This document shows positions 10,789-21,599 of a stretch of DNA of 64,000 nt, in pieces (position 1 is the stretch's first letter; the number at the start of each line of letters is the position of its first letter). A model generated the notes under the pieces. It was not told where the DNA came from and made no database searches. It saw nothing but the letters and a program-made list of their open reading frames with translations. This DNA is from Diphasiastrum complanatum (taxonomy: Eukaryota; Streptophyta; Lycopodiopsida; Lycopodiales; Lycopodiaceae): the NCBI GenBank assembly GCA_029204225.1, contig CM055103.1:47236458-47300457 (forward strand), in the 5' to 3' direction. Both the position numbers and the translations under genes were made by a program.

Positions 10789-11806
10789 TCTGCGACTCTT
10801 TTTACATTTTGTGCAGTCAATAAATTCATCGGGGTGAGATCTTTCAGTCTTTCTCTTTCTGATTGGGTTGTCCTCTGGATTGTACACTCTCAGAGCTTCA
10901 ACTTGATAAAATGGCACCTCTCTATTATTCTCAAAGATCCATATTTGCTTATCCCACTTCCCAGCAGAGTCGCAGCCGCCATGTTGTGCAAATTCAGAGG
11001 GGTTCTCGAAGACTCCTATATATCAGTTCAAGTTGGAAAGTTATCAACATAACCCATTTATCTAATTCATGGGTTTGGCAAATGATTAGTGTTCACTTTA
11101 CCCTTATCACAAGACTAGCAACTACGGAGAGAATTTGTAAAGGTATTTCTACTATTCTTGTGCTTGAGAATCTTTGCATCACCGCAGACCTTTATGAGTG
11201 ATATTTTCGTGCAATTTCTATCCAGACAGCATTCAGTTGAAGTTGTTGTTGTGAGAGTAGACTTCCCATGATAGGTTGATTTATCAGCAAAGCCAAGAGA
11301 AATATGCTTATCTTTACAAAATCGAGTATTCACATTGCACACGATTGTTGATATGAAGTGAAGGCAGCTTAAAAAGAACACGGTACTGTAGTGGAGACTT
11401 TTAATAGAATATTAGAACACGTACCGTTAGACGTTTCCAAACAAGTAGAGCAACTGCAGAAGATCTTCATGATCCCAGAGTCATATGCCTTCAAAACACC
11501 AATTGTATCTCCAAATGCGCTTGAAACGCCACATCTGAATTCCTTGTGAGGAACTTCAGCTGTTTCGTTCTCGTTGCGTTGGGACTTTTCTTCAGATCTT
11601 CGATGAGGCCTGTTACTTGGGCCCTCCCCATCGGAGCCTTCTTTGGAAACTTTCTCAGTCAACGCCTTTTCATAATTCAAATCCTGGGTTAATATTTCTG
11701 ATAACTGTATAAGAGCATCCGCAGCGTTACTCAGCTTGACATCTTGCTGGTTGAGTTGAGGGCTGTCTGGCTGCTGTGTTTTAGTGGTGTTTCTGTGTTT
11801 CGGCAT
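10568..11806 (-). pseudogene. ULTRAPETALA-like SAND-domain pseudogene (copy 1)
   Basis: Exon 1 (11,427-11,806) encodes about 126 residues ending in a SAND-like segment (FRCGVSSAFGDTIGVLK, then KIFCSCSTC). A donor GTACGT at 11,426 and an acceptor TATATAG before 11,015 bound a 411-bp phase-1 intron. Exon 2 resumes with FENPSEFAQHGG and AGKWDKQIWIF, then VEALRVYNPEDNP and DEFIDCTKCKKSRRF, RLYHDA and NPTWECSN. This order matches plant ULTRAPETALA proteins, trithorax-group nuclear regulators of meristem and flower genes: CxC SAND core, EF.KH.G, KW, DEF..C..C.K.RRF, NP.W.CS. Decay: the frame shifts by one base near 10,914-10,930, the cysteine-rich C-terminus is absent, and the RRF-to-WECSN stretch is duplicated (10,568-10,674 and 10,695-10,788). 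The frameshift occurs in both copies, so it predates the segmental duplication. Gene family is fairly sure; functionality is unlikely. Confidence 0.7.
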
Positions 11807-12080
11807 TTCCTCTTTTGAGCTTTTGAATCTCTTTCAAGCTTGTACGGTTGTTCCTGCTTCAAAGAAAAAGTACGACCAAATAACAACAAAGAAATCAACA
11901 AATGCTCAATCTTTGGATTTCTGCTACCTTCATATGTGGCCAGAAGTGATTAATAATTGATGCCATACTGTCTTTGCATGAATCTACATGGATGCCAAAC
12001 AGCAGTTTCAGTCCCCAAAATTATTCTTTAGTTGTAAAACAAGCACACTATCCACATCAAACAATGCTTTCTGGCACCTA

Positions 12081-13020
12081 ATATTTGCCATAGTAGATAA
12101 TTTTTGTATGCTCAACTGCATAGTTATGCAATGACGTCTTTCTAGATATACATAACATTGTTCTATGCAAGTCCTAAACTAAACAGTTATTTGGTAAGCT
12201 ATTGTGACAATTCTCAAAGATGATGTGTGTCTAGTAGATGAAGTTGAGTTGAAAATTGTGGTATAGTTCAAATCTCTTCGAATTGCCAAGGTTGTTAGAT
12301 TTTTTTATTTTTTAAAGAATTTGCCAACATGCACGGAAAAGATGCTCAATCTTTTGAATTACCTTAATATATGACTGTTACACTACATGTAGGGATCAAG
12401 ATGCCCTCTTCTTCCAGGAGGGATTTTCATTTTAAATAACCAATAATCAATCAAAATGAGTCATGTTTTGCTACACAATATACTTTTCCAAATTCTTCAA
12501 TGTGAACTTACTCAAAAGATGACAAAATTTATTTCTTTTCAATTTTCCTGCATTCTAATGCAATGGAGTACAATTGTTGAAGTAATATGCCTTCATACAA
12601 CAAAGGGAGGTGTTAGAGAGACCAAAACAAGGAATTCTAGTAGAGAGAATATTTCTAGAGAGAAAGAGAGAGAGAGAGAGAGATGTTAAAATAATATATG
12701 AAATGTTCATATTCACCAGTTGACTGGCAACAATAGAGTAAACAACCACAACTTGTGCTCTACATTGTTCCTGAGCGAATCAATATGAGAACCTACGCTT
12801 TCAACTGTTGTCTTATGTGAATGAAGAAGCGTGGATGTGTCCACTATCAATTTGCTTGCCCAACGATAGATCTGAGTCCTGAGTGACAAGCAAACTACAT
12901 CTCCAGTGAGTCTGTCCTTCACAATTGCTACATCTGCCCCCACGTGCGTGACACCTCCTCAGTGTCTGATGATGCTACTATCCTCGCCTCTACCCAATCG
13001 CAAAGTAGCTCACTCACAAA
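12081..13020. other. Noncoding stretch specific to copy 1
   Basis: No recognisable gene. It contains a short (GA)n tract at 12,658-12,682. This DNA is absent from copy 2, where the ULTRAPETALA-like block is joined directly to the inverted block. Confidence 0.5.
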
Positions 13021-13025
13021 TGGAC

Positions 13026-13760
13026 CCATGCCTATGATTGTCGAAGGACCAGTGTCCTCAGACAAAGAAGAAAAAGAAGCAAATGAGAGAATATATTTAT
13101 CAATCGATTCTAGGATCTCTCATGTATGTAATGGTTTGCACCAGGCCTGATTTCACTTTTGTAATAAGCTCACTAAGCCAATTCATGGTACCCTGGCATG
13201 ATCCATTGGAAGGCTCTCATCAGAGTCATGAGGCATATTCGAATGACAAAAGACTTATGCATCATTATGGAGAAGTCAACAATGACAAGCTCCACATACT
13301 CAATGGATACACAGACGCAAGCTGGGGTGAAGATGTAAATACTTGTAACTTCCACATCTAGATTTACATTCTTCCTCAACGGCGGTCCTATCACCTACAA
13401 TAGTCATAAGCAAACTTCTATTGTTCTTCTTCTACAAAATTAGAGTCTATCGTTGCTTCTCAAGCCACTAAAGAAGAAGTACGGTTGGAAAATTTGTTAT
13501 TATCAAACATTTGTCTGAAGCAGTATGCTTTGACAATTATATTATGTGATTATCAAAGTGCCATTGCTTTATCAGCCAACCCTAGATTTTATTCTATGAG
13601 TAAGTGCATTGAGATTAAATATCACTATTTCATGAGTAACAAGGAGGTAAGCTTAGAACACTGTCATTTATTCTTTCTCTCCCTAAATCCCATTGTTAAT
13701 CTAGATGCATACGTGTTGCTGCATATTTACTCGCACTGTGGCACAGTTTGATTGAAGGCA
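13026..13760 (+). pseudogene. Ty1/copia RT end and RNase H remnant
   Basis: The frame opening with MSKDQCPQT (13,038) continues as YIYQSILGSLMYVMVCTRPD and GYTDASWGED, the standard copia passage from the end of the reverse transcriptase into RNase H. After frame breaks near 13,360-13,480 a second piece (13,485-13,751) reads ILCDYQSAIALSANP, SKCIEIKYHYFMSNKE and EH, the typical DNQSAI and KHIDIKYHF block near the copia C-terminus. Stops and frame shifts make it a relic. It is continuous across 13,310, where copy 2 is broken, which supports copy 1 as the ancestral order. Confidence 0.85.
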
Positions 13761-14165
13761 GGTATCTACACAGTAGTCAAACTATCAAAGGCAGCCAAAC
13801 TATTGATGAAGGACTAACTATCGATGAAGTATTGATTCAACCAACTATCGACAAGTGCTCAAACGTTCAATTTGAACAACTATCAACTTGAACATCCGAA
13901 CCCTTATCATCCTCAACTTCAGCCTACGCGATTCTGACTCCAATCGACAAATTGTCGACTGACTTGTTGACCTATCACTCTAAATATAGCTAGTCACCTA
14001 TAATAGCTATCTATTGCACTATGCAATTGTTTTGACAATGATAGTAGCAATGATCACCACTTGTCGAAGTAGCAAGAACCACGACTATCGTCCACCTTAA
14101 ATAGTGACAACCATGATCAGGCACCAAGATCCATAGATGACATAAGCTCAACGTCTTCATACATT
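13761..14165 (+). repeat. Possible copia 3' LTR remnant with AACTATCGA repeats
   Basis: Noncoding DNA directly downstream of the copia RNase H end has several AACTATC(A/G)A motifs (13,785-13,990), similar to those in the minus-strand copia LTR piece near 59,945-60,010. LTR identity is inferred from position and this similarity only; no clear polypurine tract is visible. Confidence 0.3.
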
Positions 14166-14171
14166 TGTGTG

Positions 14172-14209
<38 letters not shown>

Positions 14210-15002
14210 CTAGTATAGAGTGCCCATCGTTGACGGGGCAATGGACGGTCGACGGTGTGGTCAGCCGACAGGCAACCACGATGATCTGGGTGACGACCAG
14301 TTTAGGAGGAAAGCTGATGGTCATTGATGGGTGGCCGATGTGTGTGTGTGTATGTACGTGAGTGCATGAGTTTATGTATGTGTGTATTCGTGAGAGTGCG
14401 TATATCTCTGCATGCGTGTGGGTAGTCTAGCATAGTGTGCCCGTCGACGGTAGGCGGCCGGCCGATGATGTGTGTGTGTGTGTGTGTATGAATTTGTGTA
14501 TGAGTGTGTGGGTATCTGTGTGTGTGGATGTGTGTATGATTTGTGCTTGATGGTGTGTGTGGTTTATGTAGTTGATGGTGTGTGTGTGTATGGATTTGTG
14601 TGTATGAAATGTGTGTGTGTGTGATTTATGTGGCCAATGAAACAAATTGATCAAGCAAACTTGTGTAGCAAGAGAATAAAAAACTACAGAGCTAGGAAAA
14701 AGGAAAAAGGAAAAACCCCAGAGGTAAGAACAAAGGAAAACTTCTTGTCAAATTTTCATTTCAATTTAAATAAATAAAAAAATATCTAGTTCTAGATACT
14801 CAACTTCTACTATTTCCCACAATCATTGCAAGGATGAGATTAGCAGATATGCTCCTTCATAGAGCATGGATGCTAGACGGAGAAAACTTTGGGTAAAACT
14901 TTTTGTTCATGATTTATGGGTAGAACTTTGGTAATTCAAAATAAATAAGAAAGCCATGTATGTTTATTTTTAATGGAATGGAAGCACCCCCTTGTTTTAT
15001 AT

Positions 15003-15006
<4 letters not shown>

Positions 15007-15034
<28 letters not shown>
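15007..15034. repeat. (CA)n microsatellite
   Basis: An uninterrupted dinucleotide run inside element I. It is longer here than in the inverted copy near 36,594-36,620 by only a few units. Confidence 0.9.
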
Positions 15035-15035
<1 letters not shown>

Positions 15036-15105
15036 TTAACCTTCTTAATTTTTTTTTAGGGGCATGGAGGCACCTCCCTCCCTCTATGGGTGGTTGGTCA
15101 GCCTG

Positions 15106-15110
<5 letters not shown>

Positions 15111-15172
<62 letters not shown>
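15111..15172. repeat. (GA)n microsatellite
   Basis: About 31 uninterrupted GA units. The inverted copy (36,475-36,515, read as CT) has only about 19. The open frames of repeated Arg-Glu here are artefacts of this tract. Confidence 0.95.
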
Positions 15173-15180
<8 letters not shown>

Positions 15181-15271
15181 GTGGGGCCCGTGGGAGGGAG
15201 AGAAGGAGAAAATGGACTCGAGACTCTATACTTCATACAATATATCTCATCCACAAAAAGTTTTTTATATG

Positions 15272-15313
15272 GGTGTGTGTGTGTGTGCACACACACACAC
15301 ACACACACACACA
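15272..15313. repeat. (TG)n(CA)n self-complementary tract
   Basis: About eight TG units run directly into about thirteen CA units, so the tract can pair with itself and consists entirely of alternating purine-pyrimidine. This favours cruciform or Z-DNA structure. The inverted copy is at 36,339-36,381. Confidence 0.9.
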
Positions 15314-15995
15314 TTCGATGTATCGAGGAAAGCTCTCACACACACATAGGCGCACATGTGTTCCAAATCTCCCCCCCCACCACCCCCCCCCCTATTTTAT
15401 TGTCTATTTTGCTCCCCTCACCCCATCCTTCTCCTTTTTTTTCAACTGTGCATTTTTTGAGCCATGGATAAAAGCTTGTGGGTAACGATTTAGGAGTAAA
15501 GCTAGTGAGTTTGGGCTTGTAGTTAAACATCTCTGAAAATGGCGGGCCAAGATAGGGATTTGAAGGATTGAAAAAAAAAAACCAGTTTAAGGTAGTCAAG
15601 AAAATATTTATGTTCATGATTAATAGGTAAAACTTTGGTAATTCAAAATAAATAAGAAAGCCATGTAATAAAGATTATTGCTAAAGATTAAAGCACATTG
15701 AAGTGTGTGAAAAAATAAAAATCTTAACTTCAAACTTCAAGCTTCAAACATTTGAATTTAGAGAAAAGTATTTGAATTTAGTGAGTGAGAGGGAGGAGGT
15801 GGGGAATCTTTTTGGGGCCCACCCCTTAATGCACACAATGTGCAAATGTATGTGGATATGCACTTTCCCCATACATGCATACCCCTTATCATTTTTAGTT
15901 AGAAAAAGCTCATGCATGGGTGAGGGGAGGAGGATGCATGGGTGCACCCATACACATGCGCAAAAGTGTACATAAGTTTAAATATATATATATAT

Positions 15996-16364
15996 TAGTA
16001 AAGAGTGCCCATCGTTGACGGGCAATGGAGGCCGATCTTCATAGAAATGCATTTTTATTTCAACCTTTTCCCGTGGAAAGGCTGATAATTTAAAAAATCC
16101 TTAGAGCACCTTTCAAATTTTTGATAATGAGAGTCTCATTTGTTTAACACCTTTCACCATGAAAGTACGTACATGCACTTCAAAACACTGTGTGTGTTGG
16201 TAAAGGATAATTTGAATTTGGAGTGGGCCCCTTAGATGCATGCATGGGGAGGAAGGCCATGCATCCTTTTCCCCGTACATGCATCTTAGTTAGAAAAAGC
16301 TCATGCATAGGTGAGAGGAGATAGATGCATGGTGCACCCATACACATGCGCAAAATTGTACATA

Positions 16365-16370
<6 letters not shown>
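15996..16370 (+). mobile_element. Micron-like element II, bounded by (TA)n
   Basis: A 375-bp unit lies between (TA)n tracts at 15,981-15,995 and 16,371-16,405. It starts TAGTAAAGAGTGCCCATCG and ends CACATGCGCAAAATTGTACA and TAAGTTTA, as unit I does. Its last ~130 bp align with the end of unit I, including TTAGTTAGAAAAAGCTCATG, so it looks like an internally deleted relative. Confidence 0.55.
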
Positions 16371-16405
<35 letters not shown>

Positions 16406-16409
<4 letters not shown>

Positions 16410-17689
16410 TTATTTACAATCATCTCATAGTTGATGATGTTGTATCAAGCAAACCAGCATTTGGAATCAGATGGTCATTGTAATTAATTGGCAAACATTG
16501 TAGGTGTTTTCACATCAATTAGGTTTAGATGGACAATTAGACTCTCCATTGAATGTTCTTGATATCATCACGGCCATTATAGAACTAAGAGCTAGTTTTG
16601 AGTATGCGACGAAATGTTTTAGAGTTTTTGAACCAAGAATATGTTTTTCACAAAGTACTATTAAAATGAGCCAAATTAGTACAAATTGCACATAAACAAT
16701 GCAAACTAAATGCTAATATTCGAGATAGGTTTTACAATTTTGTTTTCAGCCAATGCATCATAGACTCCTTTTATCAAAAAAAAGAAACGGAATTATATCG
16801 TTATTTTTAATTTTGGAAACATATTAATTGTATAATTGGGAGTTGTTTTTAGTTCAAAGTAGTCTGAATGGTATGGAGTTTCCCTAAATACATACCGTAG
16901 TTCATAGAATTATATGAGCAATTATGAGGCCTAAGAAATCAGTATGGCATGGATCTGTCCTGATACCTTGTACTACCTATCCTACTATAAGTGATTATTT
17001 ATAGTTTTTTCTCAATTACTATACTATGTTGGGTGAATAATATACGGTTTCTGGCCTTTATGCTAATCAATATGGATTCTTCTCTTATACGGCTTTTTCA
17101 GGACAGAACGTATTGCTATAGAATGTATTGGTGTACAAGATTGGACTATTATTCGTAAATGCTATTTAAGTTGTCATGTAGTGGATCTTGTTTCAGACAT
17201 GGATAACAAGTGATGCTCAACCACAAAACATGTCTTTCTCACATACTAACTCATGCAGTTTTGTTTTGTGGGATGGTGGCAGGTAACAGCTAAGCATATT
17301 AAAACTTGCGTCTCTTTATAGCCCTACTACAAGATTTCATGCAGCTTTGTTTTAACTTGTTGTGCTATATAACAAAAGGGCTCAAAAGGTTTGGTCTTGA
17401 CTTGTCAGGGACTATGTAAAATGTTTTACTCTGAGACATCTGTTTGCCAACATCTCCCGTCATCTTTTGGTCATAAGGTGTCTTGTAGGTATTCTCCCAC
17501 ACTGTGGCCATCAACCTTTCTCTATGATTTCTCATGAAGAATAGTGACATTAATTTGCAACTTTTATGCAATGTTTGACCATGCTTAAATGTGCTTCAAC
17601 TACATAGCATTTTAACCATAGATTGGGCACCCATCATCCTTGGTATTGTTTGATTTCAATGCTTAGCCTCAAATTCATTTAATAATGAG
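16406..17689. other. Uncharacterised stretch with two possible pseudo-exons
   Basis: A plus-strand frame (16,504-16,695) reads FSHQLGLDGQLDSPLNVLDI and continues with ASFEYATKCFRVFEPR; it follows TTGTAG, a possible acceptor. A minus-strand frame (17,365-17,571) contains NHRERLMATVWENTYKTP. Both remain open in the inverted copy (34,955-35,146 and 34,079-34,285). I recognise neither family. The rest is AT-rich noncoding DNA. Confidence 0.3.
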
Positions 17690-17958
17690 CATCCTAAAAA
17701 TATGTCAAAGTCCGACTCTATCGACTTCAAAGTCCGAAGTACGAAGTCCGACTTCGACTTCCCTTGTATATTCACCAACTTACTCCATTCAACTCCATTG
17801 ACTTCGACTTCTTCATCAACTCACACACCTGACTCCATCGACATAGACTTCATCGAAGTGCCCGACATTGAAGTGCTCAACATCAAAGTACCTGACTTAC
17901 TTCATTCCATCGACTTCGATATCTCATATATATACTCGACATCGACATACTCGACTTA
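17690..17958. repeat. Simple degenerate repeat of TCGACTTC / ATCGAC
   Basis: Many copies of (C)ATCGACTTCGA-type words, imperfectly repeated, give an apparent Ser/Asp/Ile-rich frame. The repeat ends exactly where copy 2 switches to other DNA (17,958 corresponds to 33,694), so it marks an inversion breakpoint. The fused 177-codon frame (17,702-18,235) combines this repeat with PLE sequence and is not a gene. Confidence 0.75.
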
Positions 17959-20400
17959 CCATCTCCCTCCACACGTGAAAGAGAAAAGATTTTGTTATGC
18001 TCATATTCGAAAAATATTTGCTTGTCTTGAAAAAAAAATGGTGTTTTTTCTTCTTAAATTTCTATCCCCATCGAACCCCCCTCTCTCTCCACACGCGTTG
18101 ATTTTTGTCAATGACCTTGATGAAGAAAGTACCTCACAACTAGAATCCTCGTCACAAAAAATTTGTGAAGTAAATCAATATTCCTTCGAGTTTATTCAAG
18201 CTAAGAGTTGCCAAGTACCACTGGTCCACAATTAAACTATCGAATTCAAATTTGTCAAAACTGCCTACAAATTATGGAGTCTCCCTTCTATTAAGTTTTT
18301 GGCACTGATTTCTATAGAACTATGGATTACTCTCGCCCATTTGACTGATGTGGAAGTCCAAACTTGCAAACAAGCTGCTTTACATAAAAATCCTACTTTT
18401 AATACTCCCATTTCCTTCTATACTGCTATCAAGATGAATATATTTGAGCCTTTGAAATGTCCTTTTGAGCATACCTAGGCTAGAACTAGAGGCCATTTCG
18501 AGACAAGATTCAATAGACTGAACTTACATCAATCTCGGATCTAGAATTGGAAAAGGCCTTTCTTTAAATGTAGATGAGGTGATAAAAATAATTCTTTCGT
18601 TATTTGATTCAACCACGCCGTATGGTTTATGATGAACAATTTTGATAAATTATTTCCTAGTGCTTCCCTGCATAACCAAATAAATGTCTTTTTCCTGTGG
18701 CTACACAAACCCAAAATAGATGTTTTCAAAGCTTTACATTAGACAATACATGATTGATGCCGCTATTGAACTCACGAATGATCCTACTGCTAGACTTCTA
18801 GCTAACCTTGGTGATGTCGAGAACATCCATGAAATTTAATGTCTTATGTAAAAGCTCAATTTCTCCACTTTGCCAAGCTCAGTCATGTCAGGAAGCCACA
18901 ACAAGAATAAGAAATATTTTTCTAATAGAGGCAATACTAGACAAGGTAACAACAAAATTTTCTGCATTTATGCTACTACAATAGATGTTAAAAAATGCTT
19001 CAAAGATTTTGTTTCTATGAATTTTGGGCATGTGGTTTCTATGAATACCAAGATTGTTAATAACAGGTCTTTAATAAACGATTTAAGTAAAGGACTTAAT
19101 CATATCCCAATTTGAAAATCAAACATAGATGAAGTTGCCACTGAAATCAAGAATGGTTAAAATTAGCTAAATTGTTACCCGTATATCAGACCATTGATAA
19201 TGAGGCAATTATCATACATGCCCTACTTTGCAAATCTAATGTTACAAATTTTCTGAAGAAAACCAAATGGCTACATGGATGATGTCTAACTGGTAACAAG
19301 TTAAAAGATGCCACATATGAACATAGTTGGAATACTACAAACTTGTATGTTAATAGAGTTGAAAAAGCTGAACATAATCTTGGCTTCATGTATATTCATT
19401 TTGTAAGGAAATTGGCTTTAGAAAGACTTTCTAGTCTAGATTTCGCCCCCTTTCTAGATGAGAAAAATAATACTACCACTAATGCAATGGATGTCATAAA
19501 ACAAACCTTTACAAGGAACATACTAGAGAATCTACTTGGAAAAGAGGAGTTACCTTTCCTTCTATGTACCTTTAAAGCACATAAGATCTCTTTGAGATGG
19601 ATTACCAATGCACATGATTGTTATTTTTCTAAGGCGGCGACATTTCTTATAGGAGCTCTTAGTATGCTGCCTCCGTTCCTCATGGAGGGAGCAGGTCTAT
19701 AGGCATATACATATCAGAGTATCCTAAATGTGGATACTAACCTACTTTTGGCAATGCAACTTTTCCACTGAATTCTACCTTAATGTACCAAGAATGATCA
19801 CATCTATGTGGTCTACCAATATATCTAAATGTTCTGAAAACAGTCCTTTGAATGGCCAAGATGGTTTAAAGCCGGTTATACGTAAAATGATTGTATATTC
19901 CTTCAAATACCCTAAGAATGAGACACTTGCATACAAATACGGACCACGTTCTAGTGAATTTAAATGGAAGTTGAAAAACCAATCTACAAATAAATGTTGT
20001 ATTGATAAAATGCAATTATGCCAGTGGAATTATGCACTAGTTAACAATTGCATAGTTAGAATAGAAAATAAGACTTGGAGGCAGGTATGCGGGATACCCA
20101 TGGAGGGTTTCTCATGTTCTCCCACGTGGTGTAATTGGTATTTGTCTTACTACAAATTATACAATCTATGAAAAGATTAGCCAAGCTTGGTAGGTTGAAC
20201 TATCTGCAGTCTTTCAAGAATACCTTTCGGTACATAGATGATATATGTTTTATTAATAATCCGGATGCTTTGTTGTTTCTAGACTAGGAACAACCACGTA
20301 CCAATGATAACCCTATATGGATTTATCCGCTTGAATACTTAACTATCAAAAATGAAGATATTAAGAAAAATATGTGAATTTTTTAAATATTACTACTACT
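17959..20400 (+). pseudogene. Penelope-like element, plus-strand family member (copy 1)
   Basis: An N-terminal part (about 17,970-18,540: EKRFCYAHIRKIF, NDLDEESTSQLE, AYKLWSLP) matches the minus-strand PLE at 24,617-26,340. The reverse-transcriptase part follows: HSWNTTNLYVNRVEKAEHNLG (19,318 on, split by frames), PFLLCTFKAHKISLRWITNA (19,553-19,612), then GIPMEGFSCSPTWCN (about 20,092-20,136) and FRYIDDICFIN (about 20,225-20,257), with LEYLTIKNED downstream. KxHK..RWI.NA, G.PMG.x.SP and YIDD are the RT motif series as found in PLEs. Stops and frame shifts interrupt it, and about 57 bp present in copy 2 are deleted near 18,884. I see no GIY-YIG endonuclease. PLE is preferred over LINE or group II RT because of this motif context, but phylogeny is needed. 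Confidence 0.65.
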
Positions 20401-20720
20401 TTTGATCGATCTCTCTCTCTCTCTTTTTCTCTCCCCCTCATGGGCTCTATTATATAATAGCTACATGACATATACGCTTTAAAACAACATGGAAATGATC
20501 CTCCTTTATGATACCAAACTGAATAATTTGCTTTACTTCACCAAACTTTGTAATGAGACCCCTTATGAAGTCTTTTTTAAAAAGCCTTGTTGGAGGGAAA
20601 CTTGCCTTCCTTTGAACGGCTAGGATCTGTGCACATTATGGGGAAACAATCAAAAGGTGGGCATCTTCAAACACTTAGTGCATTCAAAGGTACCGACTTC
20701 TTTATATAAAGAAAGATCAC
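20401..20720 (+). repeat. (CT)n-linked repeat segment
   Basis: A (CT)n tract (20,409-20,424) is followed by CATGGGCTCTATTAT and a ~300-bp stretch, ending near TACCGACTTCTTTATATAAAG. A diverged inverted copy is at 51,990-52,262, also abutting a (GA)n tract. A broken frame across it (NETPYEVFFKKPCWRE) aligns between the copies, so it may be protein-derived; the family is not recognised. Confidence 0.5.
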
Positions 20721-20929
20721 ACAAACCTAAATCACCTTCTTCTTTCCCTCTCTCTTTCCTGCCTTTCCTTTGCTCTGGCTATGCTTCTCCCACTGCGACC
20801 TACTACAACGTTGAGGATCAAAGCTTGTGAAGGACAATAGCTGAAAGCATACTACAAAGTAAGGTAAGAGTATGAACAAGCTTGAAGCTAAATGATCTTT
20901 CAAATACCAAAGGTTTTTATGCATTGTAT

Positions 20930-21560
20930 AAGCACTTGATGTTGAAGCTTACTTAGCGTATGATAATTCATGATCACATAGCTTTCTGAATTCAAAAGAT
21001 GCATGGGAATTTATCACAATTGGGCGTTGCCCCTTTAGCGAGTTATATACTAAATCGCAGGTATACTACATCAACTCAATGATTGTAGCTCAGCGTTGAT
21101 GTATGTGCTTTCATTGATGATTTTTACCACACTTTTAAGCATTGAATGGCATGACATGTTGAATAATAGCCAACAAACCGCTGATGGCCAGACCATCACG
21201 ATTAGACACATGGATTGTTTACACATGATAGCACCACTTTTTGAGTAGCTACTGGCCGCATATCTGAAACGCGACTGAGCAATTCATTTACTTCTGATTT
21301 TTGAGAAAGTACATGTGCTTATGAGATATATGCTTGGATAGCATATTGATGACTCATTCTATACATGATAGAATGTGGTTGGCCGCCCTACTGCAATGCC
21401 CACTGCCACACTAGTAGGCTTGGAGGTTGATGATTACTCAATGTATGACAATGATAATGTGTTGTGTATGAGGATACTAGTACTGTGCATGGATGATAAG
21501 CATATTGCTACTACTTGTATGGCTTCTATGAAGCACTATTGATTACTATGAGCATGATTT
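20930..21560 (+). repeat. Diverged repeat, also present inverted at 28,790-29,245
   Basis: Words shared in order with the reverse complement of 28,790-29,245 include GCCAACAA, TGGCCAGA, CATCACGAT, TTGGCCGCCCTAC, ATGATAAT..TGTTGTGTAT and GCTTCTATGA. Similarity by eye is moderate, so this pair is much older than the segmental duplication. No coding function recognised. Confidence 0.55.
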
Positions 21561-21599
21561 TGGTGCAACTAATATCTTTGATTGCTTGTTGGAAATTTG

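Larger units (their letters stand above)
14210..15980 (+). mobile_element. Micron-like element I, bounded by (TA)n
   Basis: The unit lies between a (TA)n tract (14,172-14,209) and another at 15,981-15,995. It begins with TAGTATAGAGTGCCCATCG and ends with CACATGCGCAAAAGTGTACA and TAAGTTTA. Unit II starts and ends the same way. The interior has (TG)n, (CA)n and (GA)n tracts, a second partial copy of the start (about 14,428-14,468) and an internal ~55-bp direct repeat (about 14,904-14,958 and 15,610-15,665). There is no coding capacity. Rice micron elements are a known class that sits inside (TA)n microsatellites; membership in that class is inferred from the flanks, not from sequence similarity. 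Confidence 0.55.

Noticed and set aside
11115-11381. 88-codon minus-strand gene
   Set aside because: It lies inside the intron predicted for the ULTRAPETALA-like pseudogene and resembles nothing.
15084-15485. Several overlapping open frames above 75 codons on both strands
   Set aside because: They are translations of (GA)n, (CA)n and (TG)n tracts, giving Arg-Glu, Thr-His or Ser-Leu runs.
17702-18235. A single 177-codon gene
   Set aside because: It is a fusion of a TCGACTTC simple repeat with the N-terminal part of a PLE; the two parts separate at 17,958, where copy 2 breaks.
20470-20720. Copia integrase (NETPYEVFFKKP resembles TPYEL..GKKP)
   Set aside because: Surrounding integrase motifs are missing and the inverted homologue (51,990-52,262) does not strengthen the match.
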